A program made the position numbers and the translations under genes. The notes beneath the pieces are model-generated. The model worked only from the letters and a program-made list of their open reading frames with translations. It searched no databases and had not been told where the DNA came from. From NCBI RefSeq assembly GCF_004795255.1, contig NZ_SSBQ01000002.1, positions 849,001 through 913,000 of the forward strand: a DNA stretch of 64,000 nt, given 5' to 3'. Positions 8,865 through 18,069 of this stretch are shown here, piece after piece. The DNA is from Streptomyces sp. RKND-216. Lineage in GTDB: Bacteria; Actinomycetota; Actinomycetes; Streptomycetales; Streptomycetaceae. Every line of letters starts with the position of its first letter. Positions within the stretch are counted from its first letter, which is position 1.

Positions 8865-9784
8865 GACAGCCGGCTCTGCACCCGGGACGCGATCAGCTCC
8901 AGGTGGTCGAGGTCCTGCAGATCCATCACCTGAAGGTAGATCCGGGACGATCCGGCCTCCTGGTAGCGGCCGATCTTGTCGACGACCTCCTCCGGTGTGC
9001 CGGTGAGGCCGTTCTCCTTCAGCTCGCCGACGTCCCGCCCGAGGGCGGCGGCGCGGCGGGCGACCTGCGCGTCGTCCTTCCCGACGCAGACGATCAGCGC
9101 GTTGGAGTACACCAGCTCGTTCGGCTGCCGTCCGGCTTCGGCCATCGCCTCCCGGACCCGGGCGAAGCGTCGGGCGCTGTCGTCGGGGTGGGTGAAGGGC
9201 AGGTTGAACTCGTCGGCGTAGCGGGCGGCCAGGCGGGGCGTGCGCTTCTCGCCGAGTCCGCCGACCAGCACCGGGATCTTCGGCTGGACCGGCTTGGGCA
9301 GTGCCGGGGAGTCGGCGAGCCGGTAGTACGCGCCGTCGTAGTCGAACCGCTGCCCCGCCGGTGTCGCCCACAGGCCGGTGACGACGGCGAGCTGCTCCTC
9401 CAGCCGCGCCAGCTTCTTTTTCGGAAACGGAATGCCGTAGGCCGTGTGCTCCCCCTCGAACCACCCCGATCCGAGGCCGAGTTCGACCCGCCCACCGGAC
9501 ATCTGGTCCACCTGGGCGACCTGGATGGCCAGCGGCCCCGGCAGCCGGAAGGTGGCTGCGGACATCAGGGTGCCGAGCCGGATGCGGCGGGTCTCGCGGG
9601 CGAGCCCTGCCAGGGTTGTCCAGGCGTCGGTGGGGCCGGGCATGCCGTCGGCGTCCCCCATGGCCAGGTAGTGGTCCGAGCGGAAGAACGCGTCGAAGCC
9701 GAGGTCCTCGGTGGCCCGGGCGACGGCGAGAAGCGTGTCGTAGTCGGCGCCTTGCTGGGGTTCGGTGAAGATGCGCAGGTCCAT
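8861..9784 (-). CDS. LLM-class F420-dependent oxidoreductase
   Basis: About 307 residues of a luciferase-like monooxygenase barrel. It has the family N-terminus MDLRIFTEPQQG, ATEDLGFDAFFRSDHYL, the GRVELGLGSGWFEGEH segment and LVGGLGEKRTPRLAARYAD. Such proteins usually use coenzyme F420, which actinobacteria make, rather than FMN. The ATG at 9784 begins the conserved strand; a GTG at 9799, five codons earlier, is an alternative. The stop overlaps the mmuM start by four bases, so the two form one transcript. The substrate is unknown. Confidence 0.85.
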   Translation of the reverse strand: MDLRIFTEPQQGADYDTLLAVARATEDLGFDAFFRSDHYLAMGDADGMPGPTDAWTTLAGLARETRRIRLGTLMSAATFRLPGPLAIQVAQVDQMSGGRVELGLGSGWFEGEHTAYGIPFPKKKLARLEEQLAVVTGLWATPAGQRFDYDGAYYRLADSPALPKPVQPKIPVLVGGLGEKRTPRLAARYADEFNLPFTHPDDSARRFARVREAMAEAGRQPNELVYSNALIVCVGKDDAQVARRAAALGRDVGELKENGLTGTPEEVVDKIGRYQEAGSSRIYLQVMDLQDLDHLELIASRVQSRLS

Positions 9785-9829
9785 TCCCCCATCCTGCACG
9801 GCCGCACCGCGCTCCGGGGGGAGGGTTCC

Positions 9830-10306
9830 TCAGGCGGCCGGGCCCCTTTCCGGGAGGGCCAGCCCGCGAAGTATGCCCGTCACGCGGTCCGCGGACACGT
9901 CTGCGGCGTCGATGGCCTCGACGCACTGCCAGTACAGCCCCTCCTCCTCCGCCGAGACGCAGACGCCGACCAGCGCGGTGACCGATCCGCCCAGCAGCAC
10001 CGCCAGCGCACCGAGCGCCGCGTGCACGTCGTCCATCCTGGTCAGGCGCGCGGCACGGACCCCCTCAGCGCCCTGCCCGTCGTGCCTCAGCGTGACGCAG
10101 CCGCGCATGCCCGCCTCACTGAGCGACACGGCTTCCGCCCGGACGGCCGGCGGGCCGGTGATGGCCAGGTGCGACCCGACCGCCTCCACCAGCGCCTGCA
10201 CCTGCCAGACCTCCGCGATCACGTCCGCCACGCCCGAGGTGCCTGCTGCGGCGGCGCTGCGCGCGAGCGCCTGCCGCGTCTCCTCAATGAGTCCGACTGC
10301 TTCCAT
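9830..10306 (-). CDS. Conserved Streptomyces protein, DUF6099-like
   Basis: A 158-residue, mostly helical soluble protein without recognisable catalytic motifs. The pattern AEVWQVQALVEAVGSHLAI near residue 32 and the C-terminal EEEGLYWQCVEAIDAADVS match, from memory, a small Streptomyces-specific family listed as DUF6099. The ATG at 10306 follows an excellent GGAGGGGG site. It is probably a single-gene unit, separated from its neighbours by 45 and 106 bp. The function is unknown; the family name is from recall and would need a domain search. Confidence 0.7.
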   Translation of the reverse strand: MEAVGLIEETRQALARSAAAAGTSGVADVIAEVWQVQALVEAVGSHLAITGPPAVRAEAVSLSEAGMRGCVTLRHDGQGAEGVRAARLTRMDDVHAALGALAVLLGGSVTALVGVCVSAEEEGLYWQCVEAIDAADVSADRVTGILRGLALPERGPAA

Positions 10307-10412
10307 CGCCTTCCCCCTCCACACGGTTCTCACCCACGGTGACACCGATCGACCTTCTACCTCGGAAAGTTGGGGAGAAATATGGACAACTTCACCACTG
10401 CGCATAACTCCC

Positions 10413-10802
10413 TCACTCCATAGAGTCACCGTTTCCGGGTGCCGGGAAACGCTCCTCGTTCCGCGCGATCTTGGCTTCGAGTGCGGCCAGCGCGTCCACG
10501 CCCAGCACCTCGCAGAACTGGAGGAGATACGCCAGGACATCGGCGACCTCGTCCTCGACGCGCGCGGCGGACCGCTGGTCCGCCATCACCCCCGCCGACT
10601 CCTCCGGCGTGAGCCACTGGAAGATCTCCACCAGTTCGCCGGCCTCCACACTCAGCGCGGCGGCCAGGTTCTTCGGCGTGTGGTAGCGGCCCCAATCGCG
10701 GACCTCGGCGAACTGGGCGAGCCGACGCTGGAGTACGGGCAGGCTGCGGGCGGCTGGCACATCGTCGTCAGGCCCGGGGGAGCTGTGCGGGAATGCGTTC
10801 AC
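10413..10802 (-). CDS. MazG-like nucleotide pyrophosphohydrolase
   Basis: A 129-residue all-alpha protein of the MazG/RS21-C6 type, which hydrolyses nucleoside triphosphates to monophosphates and pyrophosphate (house-cleaning of non-canonical or excess dNTPs). The metal-binding signature is visible as EAGELVEIFQW near residue 54 and EDEVADVLAYLLQF near residue 83. FAEVRDWGRYHTPKNLA precedes it as in family members. The GTG at 10802 lies inside the 3' end of the upstream ATPase gene (35-bp overlap), so the two are co-transcribed and probably coupled. Confidence 0.85.
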   Translation of the reverse strand: MNAFPHSSPGPDDDVPAARSLPVLQRRLAQFAEVRDWGRYHTPKNLAAALSVEAGELVEIFQWLTPEESAGVMADQRSAARVEDEVADVLAYLLQFCEVLGVDALAALEAKIARNEERFPAPGNGDSME

Positions 10803-11934
10803 GCCCCAGGTCTACCAGGGTCGCCTCCGGCACCTGCACGGCGTCCGGCGCCTCGTGCAGGGTGCCCAGCAGCCGGATGCGCCCGCGCCGGCACATGCGC
10901 GACGTGAGAGCGAGGAGTTCCGCCGACTGCCGCCGGTCCAGCCCGCGGTCCAGGCCGTCCGCGAGCACCGCGAGCGCCTGCCGGGCGGGCAGCATGCCCT
11001 CCACCGGATCGACGTTCAGCACCCCCGGCCCGGTCAGCAGCACCAGCGCCAGACCGAGGTAGCGCAGTTCGCCGTCACCGAGCCGGTCGACCGGCATCGG
11101 CTCCGCGCTTCCGCCGCGCTCCAGGAGCGCCCGCACCCGGCCGCCATCACAGGCGACCGCGGTCAGCCCGTCCACCGGCCCCGCACAGCCGGCCCGCACG
11201 ACTTCCACCAGCGCGGCGTGCCGGGCCGCACACTCGCTGCGGGTGCGCCTGAGCACCGCGGCGAGGTTGTCGCAGCCGGAACGGAGCATGCCGTCGGCGA
11301 GGTCGGCGGGCGCCCGCATGGCCTCCGGCGCGGGATCGCAGGGGAAGACCGAACGCAGCGCCACGACGACCTGTTCGACGGCGGCCAGCACCTCCCGCTC
11401 CCCCTCGGTCGTACCCGCCACCCGCAACGGCAGCAGCGCGGTCGCCAGGCGGTCGTCGGGCAGCGGCGCCCTGACCACCTTGCTGCCCGCAGTGTGCCAC
11501 TCGGCCTGCACACTGGGGCGGCCCGGGTCACGCTGCGCCGTGGACAGCAGCGTCCGCCCGTCGGCGGCGACCAGCCGTTCGCCCGCCACGCGCAGTTCGG
11601 GTTCCGCCTGCACCGCCAGGTCGAGCCGCACGGGGCCGGCCGGGCCGTCGACGGTGCAGCCCAGACGGAACCCGCGCCGGCCCTGCCCGTCGGGGCGGGC
11701 GGCGAACGGCACGCACGACGAGGCGCCGCCGATCCGGTCGCCGAACACTTCGCTCAGACCGTCACCGTGAGCGAGCCGTCCGAGCGCGTGGAACGCCTCC
11801 AGCACACTGGACTTGCCGGAACCGCTGGGCCCCGTCAGCAGCGTGAACGCCTGCAGCGGCAGCACTCTGCCCCGGTGCGCACGGAAGGCGGAGAGCCGCA
11901 GCTCGGAGACGACGGGGGTCGGCGAAACGTCCAT
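10768..11934 (-). CDS. AAA/ABC-fold ATP-binding protein (RecF/SMC-like)
   Basis: A 388-residue predicted P-loop ATPase of the AAA_21 type. The N-terminus gives ELRLSAFRAHRG followed by Walker A GPSGSGKSS at about residues 35-43. Near residue 280 lies the signature-like DRLGDGELRYLGLAL, followed by NVDPVEGMLP at the Walker B position, where the canonical DEPE is replaced by DPVE. The domain order resembles DNA-linked AAA proteins and OLD-like ATPases, but no nuclease domain follows. It overlaps the MazG-like gene by 35 bp. The functional link may be nucleotide or DNA maintenance; this is inference. Confidence 0.78.
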   Translation of the reverse strand: MDVSPTPVVSELRLSAFRAHRGRVLPLQAFTLLTGPSGSGKSSVLEAFHALGRLAHGDGLSEVFGDRIGGASSCVPFAARPDGQGRRGFRLGCTVDGPAGPVRLDLAVQAEPELRVAGERLVAADGRTLLSTAQRDPGRPSVQAEWHTAGSKVVRAPLPDDRLATALLPLRVAGTTEGEREVLAAVEQVVVALRSVFPCDPAPEAMRAPADLADGMLRSGCDNLAAVLRRTRSECAARHAALVEVVRAGCAGPVDGLTAVACDGGRVRALLERGGSAEPMPVDRLGDGELRYLGLALVLLTGPGVLNVDPVEGMLPARQALAVLADGLDRGLDRRQSAELLALTSRMCRRGRIRLLGTLHEAPDAVQVPEATLVDLGRERIPAQLPRA

Positions 11935-12094
11935 GCGTCGACGCTAGAACCAGCAGGACGTGCCGAACCGTTCCGTCTCCTCCCTCTTCCCCCTATCGGG
12001 GGATGAAACAGCCGTAAACCTCGACGGCGGACACGGCGGACACGGGTGATACGGGTGATACGGCTCGGGGTGGGCGAGCCGTCGGGCGGCGGTC

Positions 12095-13141
12095 TCAGGA
12101 CCCACGGCCCGGAGGCCGGTGGGCGACGGGGACGGTCTCCCCGGGCGGGGGCGGGCCCGGCGGGGTGCCGTCCCCGAAGGGGCGGCCGCCGAGCTGCTCC
12201 CGGTGGTGCGGGGTGTGGAGGAGTGAAAGGTCCGGCCCGGCGGGGACGACGCCGGTCGGGTTGATGCCCGTGTGCACCAGGTAGTAGTGGCGCTTGATGT
12301 CCGAGAAGTCCACCGTGTCGCCGAAGCCGGGCGTCTGGTAGAGGTCACGCAGATACGCCCAGAGCACCGGGTCCTCGGCGATCTTGGAACGGTTGCACTT
12401 GAAGTGCCCGTGGTAGACGGCGTCGAAGCGGACCAGCGTGGTGAAGAGGCGGATGTCGGCCTCGGTGAGGGTGTCGCCGACGAGATAGCGGCGATCGGCG
12501 AGCCGCTGCGAGAGCTGGTCCAGGCGGCGGAAGACGTCCCCGTACGCCTCTTCGTACTCCTGTTGCCCGACCGCGAAGCCGGCACGGTACACGCCGTTGT
12601 TGAGGTCCCGGTAGACGCCCTGCATCACCTCGTCGATCTCGTCGCGGTGCGCCTTGGGGTAGAGGTCGGGGGCGCCGGGGCGGTGGAGGGCGGTCCACTC
12701 GGTGGAGAGGTCCAGGGTGAGCTGCTGGTAGTCGTTGGTCACCAGCTTGCCGCTGGGCACGTCCACGACTGCGGGGACACTGACGCCGCCGGGATAGCCG
12801 GTCTCCCGCGCGTCGTAGGCGTCCCTGAGCAGGTGGATGCCGAGCACCGGGTCGAGGCCGTCCGGATCGAGGGTGAAACGCCAGCTCCGGTCGTCCTGGA
12901 TCGGGTCGGCCACGGCGAGCGAGAGGGAGTCCTCCAGCCCCAGCAGGCGCCGCACGACCAGCGCGCGGGCGGCCCACGGACAGGCGCGGCTCACCACCAG
13001 GCGGTAGCGGCCGGCCTCGACCGGCCAGCCGTCCCGGCCGTCCGCGGTGATGCGGTCGGCGAAGTGGCTCCTGGACCGCTTGAAGGTCCGCCGACCGTAC
13101 TCGGTGTTGCCGGTCCTGTCGCCGTCGTCCGCGCCGCTCAT
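12095..13141 (-). CDS. Glutathione S-transferase Xi-class (glutathionyl-/mycothiol-hydroquinone reductase) family
   Basis: A 348-residue protein with a thioredoxin-like N-domain carrying the catalytic motif RACPWA (Cys54) and a C-terminal all-alpha domain. The segment VTNDYQQL near 155 and GDTLTEADIRLF near 250 match the YqjG/ECM4 family, which reduces S-thiolated hydroquinones. Actinobacteria lack glutathione, so mycothiol is the likely thiol. The C-terminal 35 residues are proline- and glycine-rich. The ATG at 13141 was taken as the start. The gene stands alone, with 160 bp downstream that hold only short GGACACGGC/GGTGATACG direct repeats near 12027-12062. Confidence 0.87.
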   Translation of the reverse strand: MSGADDGDRTGNTEYGRRTFKRSRSHFADRITADGRDGWPVEAGRYRLVVSRACPWAARALVVRRLLGLEDSLSLAVADPIQDDRSWRFTLDPDGLDPVLGIHLLRDAYDARETGYPGGVSVPAVVDVPSGKLVTNDYQQLTLDLSTEWTALHRPGAPDLYPKAHRDEIDEVMQGVYRDLNNGVYRAGFAVGQQEYEEAYGDVFRRLDQLSQRLADRRYLVGDTLTEADIRLFTTLVRFDAVYHGHFKCNRSKIAEDPVLWAYLRDLYQTPGFGDTVDFSDIKRHYYLVHTGINPTGVVPAGPDLSLLHTPHHREQLGGRPFGDGTPPGPPPPGETVPVAHRPPGRGS

Positions 13142-13378
13142 CGGGTGCCTCCTGCTCCGTCGGCTCCGGCCCGCCCTCCGGGCCGCTCCCGCCCCTTCCG
13201 CGCGTAGGGGTGGGATATGCGTGAGCGGGTACCCGGGTGCGCCGCGCGTACCCCGGACGGCGGCGGCCCCTCCCGGGCCGACGGGCGACCGGGGGCGACC
13301 GGATCGACCACAGGAGCCGGACCGGCTCCGCCCCGGACCGTCCGCCGCCCGCGGCGGACCCGAACCGGAGGGCGCCCG

Positions 13379-13885
13379 ATGGAGTCGTCTCGTAGGTCAC
13401 TACTGGCGGTATATCTCAACGACCACCTGGCCGGAGCCACCGCCGGCACGCAGCTCCTGCGCCGCGCGGCCCGGAGGCACCGCGACGACGCGATCGGCCG
13501 CGAACTGGGCGAGCTCGCCCGGGAGGTCGCCCAGGACCGCCGGTCACTGCAGCGGATCATGTCCGATCTGGGCCTGCCGCGACAGCGGCTGCGCATCGTC
13601 GCCGGCTGGGCGGGAGAGCGTGCGGTGCGTATCAAGCCCAACGGTCGGCTGATCCGCCGCTCGCCGCTGAGCGACCTGATCGACGTGGAGGCGATGCGCC
13701 TGGGCGTGGAGGGGAAGGCTGCCGCCTGGCGGACGCTGGCCGATCTCGCCGCAGACGAACACCGCCTGAAATCTGATGATCTATACCGTTTGCTCCACCG
13801 CGCAGAACGACAGGCGGAGGTCCTGGAGCGGCTGCGGCGACAGTCGGCCGCCCGGGCCTGGGGAGCCACCGAGGCCTCCGACTGA
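13379..13885 (+). CDS. Conserved hypothetical helical protein
   Basis: A 168-residue, strongly charged, mostly helical protein. YLNDHLAGATAGTQLLRRAA near residue 10 starts a long helix. A second helical block, LIDVEAMRLGVEGKAAAW, and a C-terminal arginine-rich helix follow. The shape is that of a ferritin-like or four-helix bundle, but the metal-binding glutamates and histidines of ferritins are not evident. The ATG at 13379 is the first start in frame after the proline-rich shadow region. No operon partners are present. I do not recognise a function. Confidence 0.7.
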   Translation: MESSRRSLLAVYLNDHLAGATAGTQLLRRAARRHRDDAIGRELGELAREVAQDRRSLQRIMSDLGLPRQRLRIVAGWAGERAVRIKPNGRLIRRSPLSDLIDVEAMRLGVEGKAAAWRTLADLAADEHRLKSDDLYRLLHRAERQAEVLERLRRQSAARAWGATEASD

Positions 13886-14081
13886 ACGGCCGACGCCGGG
13901 GCCCGGCGTGCGTCGCGCCGCAGCCAGTGGCCGCGTTGATCACCCTTAACACCTGTTGCGGCATTAGCTGACGATCAGTGACGTTAGGCACATTCTCGCA
14001 AGCTTTTGATCTGAATTGCACCCTGTCCTGTTATGGTCACAGCCGGTCGAACGGTGTACGAGCGAGCGGTTGTTGATCGAC

Positions 14082-15332
14082 GTGAGCAGATACGCGGACA
14101 GACCCGGTGTAGTGGTGACCGGGATGGGGGCGGTGACGCCGCTGGGGGCGGACGTGCCGACCACCTGGCAGGGGATGCTGGACGGGCGCTCCGGTGCCCG
14201 CACACTCACCGAACCGTGGGCGGAGGACCTCCCCGTACGCATCGCCGCGCCCGCCGCCGTCGACCTGCCGTCCCACTTCCCGCCCGCGCAGGCCCGCCGC
14301 ATGGACCGGGCCACCCAGCTCGCCCTGGTCGCCACCGACGAGGCCTGGGCCGACGCGGGGCTGGCCGGTGACACGACGGTGGACCGCGAGCGACTGGCCG
14401 TCTCGGTCTCGTCGATCATCGGCCTGCAGACCATGCTGTCCGCGTACGACGCCCTGCTCCGCAAAGGGTGGCGCCACATGTCCCCGTTCGCCGTTCCCGC
14501 CCTCCTCCCGAGCGGTTCGGCGGCCCGGATAGCCCTCGACTACGGCGCCCAGGCCAGCGCGCACTCCCCCGCGAGCGCGTGCGCGTCCGGCACCGAGGCG
14601 ATCGCGGTCGGCGCCGACATGATCCGGCTCGGCCGGGCGGACGTGGTCATCGCCGGCGGCACCGAGGCGCCCGTCCATCCCTTCGTCCTCGGCGGTTTCG
14701 CCTCGATGCGCGCGCTGTCCCGGCGCAACGACGCGCCGGAGCAGGCGTCGCGGCCCTTCGCCAAGGACCGTGACGGCTTCCTGCTCGGCGAGGGCGCCGG
14801 CATCGTCGTCCTGGAGTCCGAACGGCATGCCCGGGCGCGGGGCGCCCGCGTCTACGGGCGGGTGCTCGGCGCCGGGATGTCGGTCGACGGCCACCGCATC
14901 GCGCAGCCGGAGCCCGAGGGGAGGGGCGCGGCCAAGGCCATGGAACGCGCCCTCGCGGACGCCGGGGTCGCACCGGCGGACGTGGCGCACGTCAACGCGC
15001 ACGCCACGTCCACCCCGGCGGGTGATCTTGCCGAGGCGCGGGCACTGCGCCGCGCACTCGGACGGCACACCGACGACGTGGCGGTCACGGCGACGAAGTC
15101 GATGATCGGCCACCTCCAGGGCGGTTCCGGCGGCGTGGAGGCCGTCGCGACCCTGCTCGCCCTGCACCACCGGCTGGCCCCGCCCACCCTCAACGCCGGG
15201 AACCAGGACGGCGAGATCGACCTGGACGTCACGGCGGGCGGCAGCCGCGCCCTGCCCGCCGGCGAGGTCGTCGCGCTCAGCAACTCCTTCGGCTTCGGCG
15301 GCCACAACGCGTGCCTCGCCGTCTCCGCCTGA
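14082..15332 (+). CDS. Beta-ketoacyl-ACP synthase II (FabF-like), orphan
   Basis: A 416-residue condensing enzyme of the KAS II type, which elongates acyl-ACP by decarboxylative condensation with malonyl-ACP. The Cys-His-His triad is complete: SACASG (Cys167), NAHATSTPAGD (His307) and KSMIGHLQGG (His344). The glycine-rich stretch after the last histidine reads LQGGSGG instead of the more common LLGAAGA. The start is taken at GTG 14082, next to the conserved VVVTGMGAVTPLG; TTG codons at 14070 and 14073 are alternatives. Its upstream region (13940-14040) is AT-rich for this genome and probably holds the promoter. No acyl carrier protein or other fatty-acid or polyketide genes are adjacent, so it is probably a secondary rather than the housekeeping synthase. 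Confidence 0.9.
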   Translation: MSRYADRPGVVVTGMGAVTPLGADVPTTWQGMLDGRSGARTLTEPWAEDLPVRIAAPAAVDLPSHFPPAQARRMDRATQLALVATDEAWADAGLAGDTTVDRERLAVSVSSIIGLQTMLSAYDALLRKGWRHMSPFAVPALLPSGSAARIALDYGAQASAHSPASACASGTEAIAVGADMIRLGRADVVIAGGTEAPVHPFVLGGFASMRALSRRNDAPEQASRPFAKDRDGFLLGEGAGIVVLESERHARARGARVYGRVLGAGMSVDGHRIAQPEPEGRGAAKAMERALADAGVAPADVAHVNAHATSTPAGDLAEARALRRALGRHTDDVAVTATKSMIGHLQGGSGGVEAVATLLALHHRLAPPTLNAGNQDGEIDLDVTAGGSRALPAGEVVALSNSFGFGGHNACLAVSA

Positions 15333-15459
15333 CACCCCTGCGAGACGTGCCGGGAACGGTCGGTTTCGGCCACCTTCGAACCGGGCGGGCGCACCGGTGT
15401 CCCCTCTGACGCCGGATCAATAGCCTTGTATGCACGAATCGTTCACACGAGGGGGCGAC

Positions 15460-16686
15460 ATGGCGACCGTTCAGCAGGTGCCCGACATTCTCTCGCCGCA
15501 GTTCGCGGCGGACCCCTACTCCGCCTACCGGGTGATGCGGGAGAGCGCTCCTCTCATCTGGCACGAGCCGACGCAGAGCTACCTCGTCTCCCGCTACCAG
15601 GACGTCGAGCGGGTCTTCAAGGACCGCGAGGGCGCGTTCACGACGGACAACTACACCTGGCAGGTCGAGCCGGTGCACGGCCGTACGATCCTCCAGCTCA
15701 GCGGCCGTGAGCACGCCGTACGCCGGGCCCTGGTCGCGCCGGCCTTCCGCGGGCGGGACCTGGAGGAGCACTTCCTCCCCGTCATCGAGCGGAACTCCCG
15801 GGAACTGGTCGACGGCTTTCGCGACCGCGGCGCGGTGGACCTCGTCGATGCGTACGCCACCCGCTTCCCGGTCAACGTGATCGCGGACATGCTCGGCCTG
15901 GACAAGGCCGACCACGACCGGTTCCACCGCTGGTACACCGCGGTCATCGACTTCCTGGGCAACCTGTCCGGGGACCCGGAGGTCGCCGCGCGGGGGGAGC
16001 GGACCCGCGTCGAATTCGCCGAGTACATGTTCCCGATCATCCGCGAGCGGCGCCGGAACCCGGGCGACGACCTGCTGTCCAAGCTGTGCGTCGCCGAGGT
16101 GGACGGGGTGCGCATGAGCGACGAGGACATCAAAGCGTTCTGCAGCCTGCTGCTGGCGGCCGGCGGCGAGACGACGGACAAGGCCATCGCCGGAATCTTC
16201 GCCAACCTGCTGACGCACCCGGAGCAGCTGGCCGCCGTCCGTGCGGACAGAAGCCTGATCCCGAAGGCGTTCGCGGAGACGCTGCGCTACACGCCGCCGG
16301 TGCACATGATCATGCGCCAGTCCGCGACGGATGTGGCGCTCAGCGGCGGCACGATACCCGCCGGGGCGACCGTCACGTGCCTGATCGGCGCCGCCAACCG
16401 CGACGAGGCGCGGTACCGCGACCCGGACCGCTTCGACATCCACCGCGACGACCTTTCCACCGGCAACGCGTTCTCCGCCGCCGCCGACCACCTGGCGTTC
16501 GCCCTGGGCCGGCACTTCTGCGTCGGCGCACTGCTCGCAAAGGCCGAGGTGGAGATTGGAGTCGGCCAGCTACTCGACGCCATGCCGGACGTGCGCCTCG
16601 CGGACGGCTTCGACCCCGTGGAGCAGGGGGTGTTCACGCGCGGCCCGAAGTCGTTGCCGGTGACGTTCACGCCCGTCGCGGCCTGA
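15460..16686 (+). CDS. Cytochrome P450
   Basis: A 408-residue class I bacterial P450. The I-helix oxygen-binding motif is AAGGETTD, the K-helix ExxR is ETLRY, and the haem-thiolate loop is FALGRHFCVGA, so all catalytic elements are intact. The frame is open 30 bp further upstream, but the ATG at 15460 is chosen because GAGGGGG lies five bases before it. It reads in the same direction as the ketosynthase gene 127 bp upstream and converges with the conservon P450. No ferredoxin or ferredoxin reductase is adjacent. The substrate is unknown. Confidence 0.93.
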   Translation: MATVQQVPDILSPQFAADPYSAYRVMRESAPLIWHEPTQSYLVSRYQDVERVFKDREGAFTTDNYTWQVEPVHGRTILQLSGREHAVRRALVAPAFRGRDLEEHFLPVIERNSRELVDGFRDRGAVDLVDAYATRFPVNVIADMLGLDKADHDRFHRWYTAVIDFLGNLSGDPEVAARGERTRVEFAEYMFPIIRERRRNPGDDLLSKLCVAEVDGVRMSDEDIKAFCSLLLAAGGETTDKAIAGIFANLLTHPEQLAAVRADRSLIPKAFAETLRYTPPVHMIMRQSATDVALSGGTIPAGATVTCLIGAANRDEARYRDPDRFDIHRDDLSTGNAFSAAADHLAFALGRHFCVGALLAKAEVEIGVGQLLDAMPDVRLADGFDPVEQGVFTRGPKSLPVTFTPVAA

Positions 16687-16728
16687 GGTCGCACGCTCCC
16701 CCGGCGGCTTGCACGGCGGCCCCCGCCA

Positions 16729-18069
16729 TCACTGGGCCGCCGGGGTGAAGCGCACGGGCAGCGCCGTGAGCCCGCGCATCCAGATGGACGGCCGCCAGGT
16801 CAGCTCGGACGGCTCCACGTCCAGCACCACGTCGGGCATCCGCTCCAGCAGCGTCTCCACGGCGGTGCGGGCGATGACGTCCGCCAGCAGCGGGGCGGGG
16901 TAGGGGCAGCGGTGCTCGCCGTTGCTGAAGGACAGGTGTGCCGAGTTCTCCGCGCCGACGTGCGCTTCCGGCCAGATCTGCGGGTCCGTGTTGGCCGCGG
17001 CCAGGCCCAGCACGAGGCAGTCTCCGGCCCGGATCAGACGCCCGCCGAGCTGCGTGTCGCGTACGGCCCAGCGCCCGATGAAGTTCTGGGTGGGGGTGTC
17101 CAGCCACAGCACCTCGTTGAGCGCCTGCCCGACGCTGACGCGTCCGCCGGACACGTTCACCGCGAACCGGTTGTCGGTGAGGAGCAGCCGCAGGGTGTTG
17201 CAGATCCAGTTCGCGGTGGGCTGCTGCGCGGCGGCGATGACGGAGATCAGGTCCTGCACGATCTCCACGTCGGTCAGGCCCGCCGGGTGCAGCAGCATCC
17301 GCGAGGTGACGTCCGGCCCGGGGCTGCGCCGCTTGTCGGCCACGAGTTGCGCGATGCGCTCGCCCACGCGTCCGTACGCCGCGACCGGGTCGTCCCCCTC
17401 GGCGGCGTCGAGCGAGATCCGCAGGTCGGTGACGAGTTCCTCGGTGTCGGCGGCGCCCGCGGGCATGCCGCACATCTGGACGGCGGCGCGCATCGGCACC
17501 TGGTGGGCGTAGGAGTTCATCAGTTCGGCGACACCGCTGCCGGAGAAGCCGTCGATCAGCCGGTCAGCGATGACCCGGCAGTCGTGGCCGAGTTCGAACT
17601 GGTCGACCGCCTCCAGCGCCTGGGTGATGACCCCGGCCCGCCGCTGGTGCTCGGCGCCCTCGGCGAAGAGCACGGACGGCTGGTAGCCGACGTACGGCAT
17701 GAGCGGCCAGTCCGGCGGAATGTTCTCCCACTGGTTCCAGCGGCGCGAGTCGCGGGCGAACAGCTCGTCGTGCTGGGTGACGTAGCTGACCTCGGGATAG
17801 CCGAGGACCAGCCACGCCGGGATGTCGCCGTCCAGCAGGACCGGGGCGATCGGGCCGTGTTCCCGCCGCAGGCTGCGGTACAGCTCGGACGGCGTCTGCT
17901 GGTACTCCAGGCCGCTCAGGCGCACCGCGGTGCCGTGCGCGGGACAGCCGGGCGGCGGCACGGCGCCGCTCTTCCCGCCTGCGGTGGCGGTGAGGGTGCG
18001 GTGGTGGGCGGCGGACGGGTCGGCGCCGAGGGCGTCGGTCTCGGCGGCGGCACCGGTCAGGTCGGTCAT
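16729..18069 (-). CDS. CYP157-like cytochrome P450 of the conservon, lacking the ExxR motif
   Basis: A 446-residue P450 whose start overlaps the stop of the conservon GTPase (ATGA), so it is the fifth gene of the cvn operon. The K-helix position reads EVLW (319-322) instead of ExxR. The I-helix reads AAAQQPT with no acidic residue before the threonine. The haem loop is FSNGEHRCPYP, with Cys388 kept but the following x-Gly changed. Loss of ExxR is the published peculiarity of the CYP157 family, whose members sit in Streptomyces conservons. Classical monooxygenase activity is therefore doubtful, and a structural or signalling role is possible. The haem cysteine is present. Confidence 0.88.
   Translation of the reverse strand: MTDLTGAAAETDALGADPSAAHHRTLTATAGGKSGAVPPPGCPAHGTAVRLSGLEYQQTPSELYRSLRREHGPIAPVLLDGDIPAWLVLGYPEVSYVTQHDELFARDSRRWNQWENIPPDWPLMPYVGYQPSVLFAEGAEHQRRAGVITQALEAVDQFELGHDCRVIADRLIDGFSGSGVAELMNSYAHQVPMRAAVQMCGMPAGAADTEELVTDLRISLDAAEGDDPVAAYGRVGERIAQLVADKRRSPGPDVTSRMLLHPAGLTDVEIVQDLISVIAAAQQPTANWICNTLRLLLTDNRFAVNVSGGRVSVGQALNEVLWLDTPTQNFIGRWAVRDTQLGGRLIRAGDCLVLGLAAANTDPQIWPEAHVGAENSAHLSFSNGEHRCPYPAPLLADVIARTAVETLLERMPDVVLDVEPSELTWRPSIWMRGLTALPVRFTPAAQ

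Noticed and set aside
16699..16745. Terminator hairpin between the convergent P450 genes
   Set aside because: CCCCGGCGG and CCGCCGGGG can pair, but the loop is near 30 nt and one arm is inside the second P450 gene.
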